From assembly GCA_900642245.1 (NCBI GenBank), contig CAAAJI010000371.1, positions 8,364-20,003 on the forward strand: a stretch of DNA of 11,640 bases, in the 5' to 3' direction. Below are positions 1 to 8,341 of this stretch, piece after piece (the first letter of the stretch is position 1; each line of letters begins with the position of its first letter). The DNA is from Fragilaria radians. Lineage: Eukaryota; Bacillariophyta; Fragilariophyceae; Fragilariales; Fragilariaceae. The position numbers and the translations under genes are program-made. The notes under the pieces are model-generated. The model worked only from the letters and a program-made list of their open reading frames with translations, had not been told where the DNA came from and searched no databases.

Positions 1-18
1 CAGTAGTGAATTCTTAGT

Positions 19-167
19 CACTTGACAATAACCATGATAAGATAGTCATAATAATCTACAATATCAAGATATTATGACAAATCTTACATGGATTGAACTT
101 ATTCAATAACAAGTTGTATGGGAAAAGCCCCTCAACTATTGAAATTGACACACTTGACATTAACCAT
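19..167 (+). repeat. 17-bp direct repeat, two copies
   Basis: The 17-mer CACTTGACAATAACCAT at 19-35 recurs at 151-167 with one mismatch (A to T at the tenth base). The copies are 132 bp apart. They could be the remains of a tandem duplication or chance similarity. No further copies were noticed. Confidence 0.35.
45..78. repeat. Nested inverted repeats
   Basis: GTCATAAT at 45-52 is matched by its perfect complement ATTATGAC at 71-78. Between and overlapping them, AATATC (60-65) and GATATT (68-73) form a second perfect stem around a two-base loop. The two stems compete for the same bases. In DNA this AT-rich such pairs arise by chance fairly often, so no function is proposed. Confidence 0.4.
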
Positions 168-845
168 TGTGTCAGGAAATCAACTGGCAGGCATACCTCT
201 GCCATCAAAGTCAAATGTTATCCTTGAGCTTATACTCAAGAAGAAATTCTCCCTCTTTATAGGAGCAATAAGTAAGCACATAACATTTATCCAAATGTCT
301 GCTGACAAGGATCTATTCCACCGGACAGATATTATAAACAAACTGTGAAATCAGTTATAGACTAAAAGAGAGAAAGCTTCTCAAAAACAAAGTCTGATAA
401 GTATATATGATATACATGACTATAAATCAATGAACTTGTTTAAGTGGATAAAACAAAGTCAATCAATTTCAACAAATTACAAAATTAAGGTCCTCAATAT
501 AGAATATTAGAGAATCTCATTTCCCTTCATAAAATCAAGGAAGGAAGTATGTCAAGCTTAATAGTGCTAAATACTTGACAAATTAGTATTGACGCTCAGT
601 CAATATTTTATAATGAATACCTGAGATAATTTATTCTCAGAGTCACAAAAATAACACAGAAGACAAAGAACAGCCTATGCTTGTGCTGACTTCGTGTCTT
701 TGAAAATGCAAAGCTGTCACAAGCAGTTGCAATGAAACACAATTTGAATCCTAGTGTTCATTGTTGATTGTCAACAACACAAAGATAATCTGGCTAGCTT
801 CTCACTAAAGCTTTATCAATTATGCCATGCAAGTCATTTACCGTT

Positions 846-899
846 GCAGACAATGGGGGCGAGAAGACCATTCACACTAAGTCTTTTACTGACTTACAA
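846..899 (+). pseudogene. Possible Ty1/copia integrase scrap (DNGGE motif)
   Basis: The plus-strand frame starting at 846 reads ADNGGEKTIHTKSFTDLQ and then meets TAA at 900. In Ty1/copia integrases the second catalytic Asp sits in a (R)xDNGGEF-type motif followed by roughly 'x-S-K-x-F-x-x-x-L'. The match covers DNGGE, HTKSF and the spacing, with about two extra residues in between. The SKH that follows the stop also fits. No other integrase motif (HHCC zinc finger, first Asp, final Glu) is visible near it. It is a short, weak match and could be chance. Confidence 0.3.
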
Positions 900-939
900 T
901 AAAGTAAACATTGTCTTACTTCCTACAGTAAAAATGTAG

Positions 940-1590
940 ATGCAAAACTAAAGGTTTTTTTTACTTCAAATCAAACTTCTTTTAACTCCAAACCATCATA
1001 ATACCTTGGAGACAAATGAACTACCTTGACAGAAGGATCAAGAAGCTAATCCCTAAACACAATAGGTTGTAAACAATAACAGTTTAATAAAATGTTAAAC
1101 TAAGTGATGTGTGTGTGTACCGGTATACGGAGACGTCCTGTATCGTTAGTACATAGTAAATAAATATCCTTATATTTACTCATCTAATAATGGATAGTTA
1201 CCAGTAAACTATCTTGTTGAATATTGACCACAAATTTAATTATGATAAATGATTCATTAAGAAAATTTAGTGAAGATTAAATATTGTTTATAAATGGAAA
1301 GTATCATTATACAATCCAGCACCGGATCCAATCTAGGACGGCTATAATAATGATCTACATACAGATTTAATTAAGACCTTAGTTCTCTAGTTGCAAAGAG
1401 TCTAACGTCTAAACCAACTTATCCTTAACAACCACCAACTTGTACTTATCAGCAAGTTGAAGAGGCTTGTCTAAACAGTTGGGAAGAAGCCTTAGAACAA
1501 GCTAAACAAATGATTCATAAAATATGAATGAGGACAATTTAGCCTCAATCGAGTGCTACAAAAACTCTTGACAAGGTTAAAGTATAATCT
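940..1590. other. Unassigned AT-rich stretch
   Basis: No gene recognised. It contains a short (GT)n run near 1107-1118. All frames are broken by frequent stops. If the purine-rich tract at 1591-1600 is the end of a retroelement, this stretch would be that element's decayed 3' part, but no integrase or chromodomain motif could be identified to support it. Confidence 0.4.
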
Positions 1591-1600
1591 TGGGGGCGAA
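1591..1600 (+). other. Polypurine-tract-like sequence
   Basis: The sequence TGGGGGCGAA directly precedes a TGTACT start. In LTR retrotransposons a purine-rich tract just 5' of the 3' LTR primes plus-strand DNA synthesis. Position and composition fit, but there is an internal C, and the coding region that should precede it is not recognisable. It only makes sense together with the proposed LTR. Confidence 0.25.
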
Positions 1601-1913
1601 TGTACTACATTAGAGTACAGAGGTAAGACAATACTCTTAACCGTAATGTGTTCATTAAATGATGCTCAGAAGAGCCAATCAAAAGTACAAACAAGATAAT
1701 AATAAAATTATCTTGAATAAGAAAAGAGATGATTTGTAATCATTGTTCATAAACACTTTGATGTTATCAAAGTTATATTGGTATATTATTGAAATCTCTA
1801 TCCCAAGTACGGGATAAGAGAAAGTAGCACATATGTCAGTGGATCAGATTGAACCTAATCCATTTCGGTGTTTTTTACATATGAAGTCTACGCTAGTATT
1901 GTTTATACATACA
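1601..1913. repeat. Candidate solo or 3' LTR (313 bp)
   Basis: The stretch begins TGTACTACAT and ends TTTATACATACA, giving the TG...CA ends and a 4-bp TGTA/TACA terminal inverted repeat usual for LTRs. It is flanked by GCGAA (1596-1600) and GCGTA (1914-1918), a five-base near-match that could be a worn target-site duplication. The length is in the usual range for short LTRs. A hairpin TGTACT/AGTACA lies at its start. No second copy is present in the window, so LTR identity is an inference from the ends only. Both a solo LTR and a 3' LTR are possible. Confidence 0.3.
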
Positions 1914-1996
1914 GCGTAATTTTAGAATGATAAAATAGGTCATAATTTTTACACCTCGAAAATTCGTACGTAAATGCACATATCCACCTGGGATAG

Positions 1997-3588
1997 GGCA
2001 TCACCCCTAACGACGTGTTACGATGGATGTATTTCAGGTGCTTTGGGACTCCGGATTCGCCTCCAGATGCTAATCCAACATCGGAACGGTCCAACACTGT
2101 GGAGTTTTGGAAGAAAGCCTTGTCATTCTTCATGCCAAACTGTCTTCAAAATTGAAATATGACTTGAGAAGAAGGAAATCCCACAAATAAGTATTGAGAT
2201 AAATGAACTGATAAAATGAGTGAAGAAAAAAGAAGTGAGGAAATAAGGAGCAACATAGAAGACCAGGTGACCTATGAGGGAGACAGAATTTTGACTTTTC
2301 ACTCAAATTTTGAAGGAAAACAACAATTGCTACCTATGCAAGTTTGGGATACCGGCCTCGGTGAACTTTCAGTTTCATATGCTTGCAAGAATTGATGACA
2401 CAAAACAATTTGTTTTAGAGAATTTGCAGATGCATGACAAGTTTCCAAATGTTTGAAAGCACGGTTAACTTGTTCAAAAATGTGTAGGATAAACAAGATG
2501 CACCGTGGCAAATTGTTTTGGGTTCATTAGGTTCAGTTTTGTGTGTGTATTTATTGTTTTCTTTATGGCTTGACTTGAATTAAAAAACCAAACCACCTTC
2601 CTTTGCATTACATTGTGTCTTTTCCTTCAGCAATGAGGTTGACATCTCAGTAGGTGCTGTCAAGGCAAACAATATAGTGCAGAACATCTCGGGGCAGAAG
2701 ATGTTCAACCAGGAGTCGTTTCTTTTTTGATGAATGGTCACTAGGAAGTCACAGCATCGAAAATTTGGCGCAACACATGTTAGACCACGCGGATGTTCAC
2801 AGGATGAAAAGAATATTTGTGGACAATGGAAGGGTAAGGTAAGTGTTGCAGATGTGTGTGATCATGTTGAGTTGTCTTCTCCGGAGGCAAAGGTGGCTGA
2901 AAAGTTGTGTTTTGAGGGAGCCTGCACGTAAAAAAATTGTAATGAAGATGATGCGTTTTAAAAAAGTTCTGTTAACAAAAATGTTTTACTAACCATTGTT
3001 GTCCCTAGTACTATATAGAAACTTCTAGAATTGGTAAGTTTAGTGTTGGGGCGGTCATTATTGTGGTGTGTTAGCTCTGAGCTTCATTACTTGGTAGTGG
3101 CAGATGAGATACAAAAAGAGCTAGGAGAGGTAAGAAACTGGGACAACAGGTGCTTGTGACTAGGAATCAAGGCTCCGTGTTTTGGACAAAATTCTAGAAA
3201 GTGGTGATTGAGGGAATGATATTTGAGAAAATTGAGTTGGGAATATCAGACAGATTTGATAGGAGATTTCGGTGACATAGCAGTTAATGGTTATCCAGTT
3301 GTCCTTGATGACATTACGGAGAGAGGTAATTCAGATGAAAGCAGCAAAGGATGAAGGAAAAGTGGCAAACGGGGTTTTATTAAGTCGTAATTTTTGGTCG
3401 TAAATTCAAACATTCGGAGGATAGCAACAGTTCACATTGCACAGCAACAGAGCGTGCAAAGAGGAGGTGATTGAGGGGAATTGGTGAAATCTGAATTGTC
3501 TGGGGCGCTTTAAGTCCCATCCCAAGGTCATTACGTGATCTTTCGGAGGAGTGTGGTGGGGTCTGAATTGTTGTAGCAAGATTTAACA
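1997..3588 (+). pseudogene. Tyrosine-recombinase-like (Crypton-like) transposon gene, degraded
   Basis: This is a relic of a large gene family that I recall from diatom genomes, whose members carry a tyrosine-recombinase R...HxxR...Y signature (DNA breakage and rejoining through a covalent 3'-phosphotyrosine). Blocks appear in family order but in shifting frames: FWKKALSFFMPN (in 1997-2152); INELIK and VKKKEVRK (2190-2243); FQFHMLARIDDTKQF (2367-2411); DAPWQIVLGS (2497-2526); FSNEVDISVGAVKANNIVQN (from 2626); RKFGATHVR, then DVCDHVEL and AKVAEKLC (2734-2931, the longest open piece, 65 codons); VSLVLGRSLLW (about 3034-3066); PRSLRDLSEE (3522-3551). At least three frame changes and many in-frame stops (for example 2153, 2217, 2244, 2256, 2485, 3016) show it is dead. 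The HxxR motif is split by an apparent one-base loss at 2756-2758, and the expected catalytic Tyr reads Cys. The family assignment is from memory. Homology is fairly sure, the enzyme class less so. Confidence 0.68.
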
Positions 3589-4534
3589 AAATTATTTTTT
3601 TTCGTGATGTCTCTTCTCAATTTTTCGACTTAGTGTACTTCTGGTATAGCTCAAAGTTTTAAATTTTTAAGTACAAAATTATTTAGGCTTAACATGCTAC
3701 AGTTTTGTACTATGGGACTACGGGTTTTATTTCGAGTTGCATAGTTTCCAGGTATCTCCACGATATCAATCTTCAGACGTTGTGATGATGAAGTTTATTT
3801 TATTTATAGTTGACGAGAACCTTAAACTTTGATCTTGGAGTTGATTCTATATCAAGTATTCAAGGATCAGAGCCCATTCTAAAAAAGCTGAATGGTGAAG
3901 AACGATTTTATGGTACAGCCACGAAAAGTATCGGTAGCATCTTGGCAGAAGTAAATAGAAAAAATGAAATCATGACATATTTTAAAAATCAGGGTGCAGG
4001 ACTGAGAAATCTAACAGTAGAGAAAAATATCAGCCTCTTTTGAGAATGCTGGTAAGCCTATTTCTATGATTTCAATAAGTCATTAAATACATAAATGATC
4101 TATAAAGCACCTAAGCGACAAGAGAATACAGCGATACTGATATAAACATAAAATTTTATCACAGACGTATTTCTTTTGTGCTGATAAAAAGGATTCCTTC
4201 AATGGATTTTGAGGATGTAATTTAGGCAATTTGCGATTTAAGGATAAGTGGCAGGCAAGTGGAATGCACTGGCACTGAAGAAGCAAGGACAAATTTGGAA
4301 GAAGCATGACCACCCCGATTCCAGATAATTGTCGAAAATGCCTTTAAAGATTATTGCCACAGGAGACAAAATAGCAATCCAAGAGTTAGGTAAGAAAAAT
4401 ACACCTCTATGGAATCCTTCACAAAAAGGGATCACAATCTGGAGGAGTATTAGCCGAATCCCAATGAATTCAAGTAAATTAAGGAATGGTTTAATTTGCA
4501 TTGCATATTTATCAGCACACACTATACCCTGAGA
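3589..4534. other. Unassigned stretch upstream of the host gene
   Basis: No family recognised. Two plus-strand frames look slightly coding-like but match nothing I know. One runs 3810-4043 (TTG as first codon; contains EERFYGTATKSIGSILAE). It is preceded by a T-rich run ending in TAG, like a splice acceptor, and followed at 4051 by GTAAG, like a donor. The other runs 4329-4532 (contains LGKKNTPLWNPSQKG). Neither has a credible ATG start, and the minus-strand frame at 4238-4522 overlaps the second one. They may be fragments of another decayed element or chance frames. Confidence 0.3.
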
Positions 4535-4543
4535 TATAAATAG
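4535..4543 (+). promoter_or_regulatory. TATA-like box upstream of the GT15 gene
   Basis: TATAAATAG lies about 230 bases 5' of the mannosyltransferase start codon. The spacing would imply a 5' UTR of roughly 200 bases. In DNA this AT-rich such a match is expected by chance, so it is only a candidate. Confidence 0.2.
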
Positions 4544-4775
4544 AAACCTTAACGTTTGCCTTGACTACATTGTGTCTTGTGAAAATGTTGCAAGCGTTGA
4601 TTCAGCCGCGACAGGTAAAAAATAACGTTCGAGAATATAGAGAGATTTGTTACTAACTCCCTTTTGAAATTCTCGTGGCAGTTAATGCCTATGCAGTGTT
4701 GTTCACTTCTCCTTTGGCAATCAAATCGCAATGATCTTGGGAAACTTCGAAATCAGTGAATGAAAGAATAAAACC

Positions 4776-6029
4776 ATGGAGAAAAAGATGAGAGTGAATT
4801 ACCTATTTCTTAAATGGAGCATTCCTAGTCTCGTAATTGTTTACCTGATGATATTTTTGCAGTTGAATGCTATTGAAAAATCAGAGCGTCTCCATATAGG
4901 CGAGAAATTTCATCGTCAAAATCATAAAAATGAAACAAGAAGAGAGCTACATTTTCAAGGAAGTTTACCAAAGCAAAAAATCTCTTCATCCTTGGGTGCT
5001 TTCAATCGACTCTACAAAACCTCAGAGCATCGAATTGAAACCAAGGAAATGCGAAAGACAAATCACCCTGAAAGGGACAATACAATGCTGCAAAACTCTA
5101 GTTTTTTAGGAACTGTATTAATATTAGCGCCTCAAAGGAATGAGATCACCTATTGGCATGATACATCTAGATTCTGCTTCCTCATGAGAGTTGTTAGAAG
5201 TGTCGATAAGTTTTTGAATCAGCGTTTTGGTCCTTATCCAATAATCATTTTGGTTGCAAAGGATCATGAATTGGATCCAAGAAAGGTTGATGGCCCGTAT
5301 ACTGAGCGAGATAAAGCCTTGATAAGATCTTGGGCTCCTAACTCCACTATTTTTTTCGAGGAAATCAATATGTACTCTGAAGATGCTTTGGAACCAGATA
5401 CGACGGTCGAACAGATTCTGAAATGGCGAAAAGGAGAAGACGGGGCAACTGAAGGGCGGGATCTAGGGTATCAAAGTATGTGCCGTGCATGGTCAGGGCG
5501 CATTCAAAACATGGATTTTTTGAAATCGTACACTTTCTATCTACGTATGGACGATGATTCTATGTTTACATCCGAACTTCCCTTCGATCCATTCAAAGAA
5601 ATGTTGGCAAATAATCTCGACTACATTTGGAGAAGAAATAGCGTTGAAAGATGGGGTGTGGATCAAATTGCTGACTTGATCTCTTCACATCAGGAGTTAC
5701 TGCAGAATAATATGTTCATGATTGGGGATACTTACCATGGTACAGAGCCGTACAATAATTTTCATATCTCTCGTACCTCATTTTGGGCATCTCCATCGTG
5801 GCAATTGATATGGAACAAAATGAATGAAAATCACTTTTTCTTTAAGTTTCGATTAGGTGATGCGAACGTTCATGCTGTAGCAATCATGATGATGCCGGAG
5901 AGCAAGATAGCCGTTTGGTCCACATTTCCATACGTTCACAACTCCAATGATATGGGAACTGTCTGGGCTCCAATTGAATGGAAAAATGAATGTGAATCTG
6001 CATCATCCAATTTCAGAATGACTGGCTAA
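4776..6029 (+). CDS. GT15 (KRE2/MNT1-like) alpha-1,2-mannosyltransferase, type II membrane protein
   Basis: 417 residues, intact and intron-free. The family transfers mannose from GDP-mannose to mannose on O- and N-glycans in the Golgi lumen. The layout fits: short basic tail (EKKMR), one membrane anchor at about residues 14-31, a charged stem to about 105, then the catalytic domain. Family landmarks are GYQSMCRAWSG (231-241), YLRMDDDSMF (255-264, the place of the fungal WRVEPD motif), PFDPF (269-273), YNNFHIS (326-332, the place of WSNFEIA) and RLGDANVHAVA (359-369, the place of WGDAPVHSIA). His366 matches the metal-binding His of yeast Kre2p. The Glu proposed as nucleophile in Kre2p (Glu329 as I recall it) aligns with His330, and EPD is replaced by DDD, so activity or donor could differ. 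Length is close to Kre2p (about 440). The ATG at 4776 has A at -3 and G at +4. Met5 is an alternative start. The neighbours are transposon relics, so context says nothing about partners. Family is confident, exact activity is not. Confidence 0.87.
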   Translation: MEKKMRVNYLFLKWSIPSLVIVYLMIFLQLNAIEKSERLHIGEKFHRQNHKNETRRELHFQGSLPKQKISSSLGAFNRLYKTSEHRIETKEMRKTNHPERDNTMLQNSSFLGTVLILAPQRNEITYWHDTSRFCFLMRVVRSVDKFLNQRFGPYPIIILVAKDHELDPRKVDGPYTERDKALIRSWAPNSTIFFEEINMYSEDALEPDTTVEQILKWRKGEDGATEGRDLGYQSMCRAWSGRIQNMDFLKSYTFYLRMDDDSMFTSELPFDPFKEMLANNLDYIWRRNSVERWGVDQIADLISSHQELLQNNMFMIGDTYHGTEPYNNFHISRTSFWASPSWQLIWNKMNENHFFFKFRLGDANVHAVAIMMMPESKIAVWSTFPYVHNSNDMGTVWAPIEWKNECESASSNFRMTG

Positions 6030-6372
6030 GATAATTAATGATTTCTTTGGAATTGTCAAAGGGAAAAATTGCTGGGTTAGTTTTATCATGCTTAATGTAT
6101 GAAGCAGAGGGATGAATTTGAAATCTAAACTTTACAAAACCTTAAGCATTATGAATTTTATTTGCTTGGAATGGTGGATGACTCTTGCACATTGAATTCA
6201 ATTGTATCTAAATCATGCAATATGTAATGTGGACATTTGTTAGAACACCTCTTCACACTCGCATTTAGATCAGACACTATTCATGCGTAAAAAGATTTTC
6301 AGAAAAGTTATTGAGCTGATTACTTTGTGATGTCTTGTTTAAAACAAAATAACTTTTCATCTGAACAAGTTT
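6030..6372. other. 3' flank of the GT15 gene, unassigned
   Basis: No gene is seen. The minus strand here should encode RNase H if the convergent copia relic were complete. Only a faint SDLNAS-like string near 6260-6285 recalls the RNase H 'SDxDxAxD' motif, and it is too weak to claim. The 3' UTR of the GT15 transcript must lie in this stretch, but no clear polyadenylation signal was recognised. Confidence 0.35.
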
Positions 6373-7250
6373 GACCACTTTGGACACCTTTGTAAGGTGC
6401 AGTGCTTGCTTCATCCATGCCCTTGGATAATTCAGGGGCAACATTTGCAGATCTGGTCATAATGTTTGATCAGAAACAATGATATTCCCACACCTGACCT
6501 GGATCTTGCTTGAAGTGATAAATCATCTCTTTTAATATTGTCACGTGGTCACACAATTTTAAAACGCGGACTGCTGACTTCTTCTCCAAATTTCTCTTGC
6601 AAATTTTTATCAAATGAGTTTGTATCAAAAATGCTGTTTTATTTTCATGATCTACATGTATCCTGCAACTCAAATAACTTGTTAAATTGTGTTTAACCTT
6701 TAAACCAAAGTCTTAAGTTATCATATTGTCGATTACGTCATCAATGCCAGGATCTGTACCAATTACCAGATATTCGTCCACATAAATTGCAGTAAATTTA
6801 CTCCATGATCATAATATTGAATCCAAAGACAACGAGCAACTAAACTTCCATTTAACTACAATCCTTGTAATGCAGACACAGGCTTTCTATATGATTTTCT
6901 TTTGCATATGGAACAAGACAGCAATTTTATTCATTAAGATTAAGCATTCATCATCCTCAGCTTTCTTTCCATTTGGAATCTCCATGCAGATTAAACCCCC
7001 CTGCAAAAAGTCATTTTCCGATTAGATTCCAAGTTATCATTGAAACCAAAAGAATTCGGAAGGTTACATCCTTTTTTCTCGGGAGCAAGACTTTCCTGAG
7101 AGTTGAATCCGGGTGTTTGGCCATACACGGAAAATTCTGTTTCGTTCCATTTTTATGATACCCACATTTTTCATCCGACTTCTTTGAAATGTCATCTCCT
7201 CATTTAATTCTCTGCTCAAGATTAGGATGTTCAAACGCGCTTCTTCAAAA
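6373..7250 (-). pseudogene. Ty1/copia reverse transcriptase relic
   Basis: Read on the minus strand from high to low coordinates, the copia RT landmarks appear in order: FEHPNLEQRIK (7203-7235); YGQTPGFNSQESLAP (about 7081-7125, the place of the family 'GYSQxxGxDFxExFAPV' motif); CMEIPNGKKAEDDECLIL (about 6930-6985); YVDEYLVIGTDPGIDDVI (6731-6784), the YVDD catalytic box; VDHENKTAFLIQTHLIK (about 6600-6655); and SANVAPELSKGMDEAS (6404-6451). RT copies element RNA into DNA in virus-like particles. The copy is dead: stops at 6713-6715 and 6470-6472, frame changes between the first blocks, and the second catalytic Asp of YVDD reads Glu. It converges on the GT15 gene and ends about 340 bases from its stop. 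Integrase and Gag upstream (7250-8300) were not recognised. Superfamily is confident, boundaries approximate. Confidence 0.8.
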
Positions 7251-7717
7251 CTTATTTGTACTTCCGCTAAATCAACCCAAATTTATTGCAATTCTAGCGT
7301 TTAAACAAAAATAAATTCATTCCAATCCTAATTCCATAAATCTCAATAGATCTGCATTAAGCCCAGAGCATAACTTATCGCTCTAAAATGGGTTATTCTC
7401 CCTGCTAAATTAAGACCCTGAATAGAACTAAAAATGAAGTAAAAATCTGAATAGAACGGACATAAAACGAATTAAGCAAGCTATTAATAGAAAAATATCT
7501 GCTTGACTTTCAAACAACACTTATCATTAAAGAAGAGGTCACCTATTTATATGTATCGTTGAAACGTATTAGGACAACTTATTACCCTTATTGTAATCAC
7601 TACATTTTCTGAACTAAAACAATCACTAAATGAAACTGATTCCCAACCTTGTTCTTAAATCGCCACTCGAAGATAACAAAAATTTAAAATGATTTGAACT
7701 TGAAATATCATTGAAAC
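7251..7717. other. Unassigned stretch between copia RT and an anonymous frame
   Basis: If the copia relic continued in order, the minus strand here would hold the integrase-RT linker and integrase C-terminus. I translated it and saw no DNGGE, HHCC or similar landmark. Stops are frequent in all frames read. Confidence 0.4.
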
Positions 7718-8086
7718 TCAGTAATAGATGTCCCCTATGCTAAATGGATTTTGACACTGCAACTTCCTTGTAGGCTTTATGACGAAATTTATTGACTTTG
7801 TTGTCACAGCAACGAAGGTGAAATTTGAGTTCTCCATAAGGCAGAGACTAGTTCAAGGAAACGATTCTAGGTAAGAGAAAATACAGCTTTTTGGTATGGT
7901 GATTGAAATAAATTCATGTAGCTGTCGAAACCAGTGTGCATAAGTCCCAAACATCTCTTTGGCATAATAGATGTATTCTTCACTTAGAACAAAATTTTGT
8001 ATCATGTTTAACTTTCCATCCTTCAAGATAGATCTATTTGCAGAGTTTGAATTTTCTAAATCACATACTTCACAATTGTTATATCT
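7718..8086 (-). pseudogene. Unassigned interrupted reading frame (122 codons, one stop)
   Basis: On the minus strand a frame stays open from 8086 to 7721 apart from one TGA at 7853-7855, and ends at TGA 7718-7720. The first part (77 codons) begins after a TAA and includes NNCEVCDLENSNSANRS and EYIYYAKEMFGTYAHW. The second (44 codons) includes FTFVAVTTKSINFVIKP. Openness of this length in AT-rich DNA hints at former coding sequence. I do not recognise it. By position it could be the 5' part of the copia relic that lies downstream on the same strand, or an unrelated exon. A pyrimidine-rich run ending in CTAG lies near 7870-7880 on this strand and could mimic a splice acceptor. Confidence 0.3.
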
Positions 8087-8341
8087 TTAATCAAATTTTA
8101 ATGGGGATGCTCCCTCATCTTTCCCCCCCCTGAAAGTGGATAATTCACTCTGCCAGTATCAATTTAACCTTAGAATCCAGATAAGAATCCATAGTCAAAC
8201 TGAGAAGGTAAAATGCCCTGCTATCTCGTTACATCCAAATAACTGCCACTGAAAGTGCAGCATCATCAGACTTTGTGAGTTCACCTGATTCTCAACTACT
8301 AAAGCCTAACCTGCAATATGCGGACTGAAAAGAATAAAAGG
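8087..8341. other. Unassigned stretch with a C8 run
   Basis: No gene is recognised. A run of eight or so C residues lies near 8122-8130, preceded by TCTTT. On the minus strand it is a G-rich tract that could in principle be a polypurine or priming tract, but nothing around it supports this. Confidence 0.3.

Larger units (their letters stand above)
1..835. other. Gene-free AT-rich stretch
   Basis: No protein family is recognisable in any frame. The open frame at 118-348 has no familiar motif and looks like chance. The stretch is AT-rich and carries only small repeats, listed separately. If the integrase-like scrap just downstream is real, this stretch could be diverged flanking sequence of a copia element, but I see no zinc-binding HHCC motif, protease or Gag motif that would show it. 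Confidence 0.5.

Noticed and set aside
1107..1118. (GT)n microsatellite
   Set aside because: Only about five to six units. Too short to be a notable repeat.
1903..2162. Overlapping open frames on both strands (minus 1903-2133, plus 1974-2162)
   Set aside because: The homologous reading is a third frame on the plus strand (from 1997) belonging to the recombinase relic. The other two are its shadows.
2300..2330. Possible CRISPR-like or tandem repeat structure in the first 3 kb
   Set aside because: Short AT-rich words recur, but no regularly spaced repeat-spacer pattern exists, and the DNA is eukaryotic.
4238..4522. Minus-strand frame of 94 codons with hydrophobic stretches
   Set aside because: No recognisable motif. 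The hydrophobicity is what antisense of a lysine- and asparagine-rich AT-rich frame gives, and it overlaps another frame on the plus strand.
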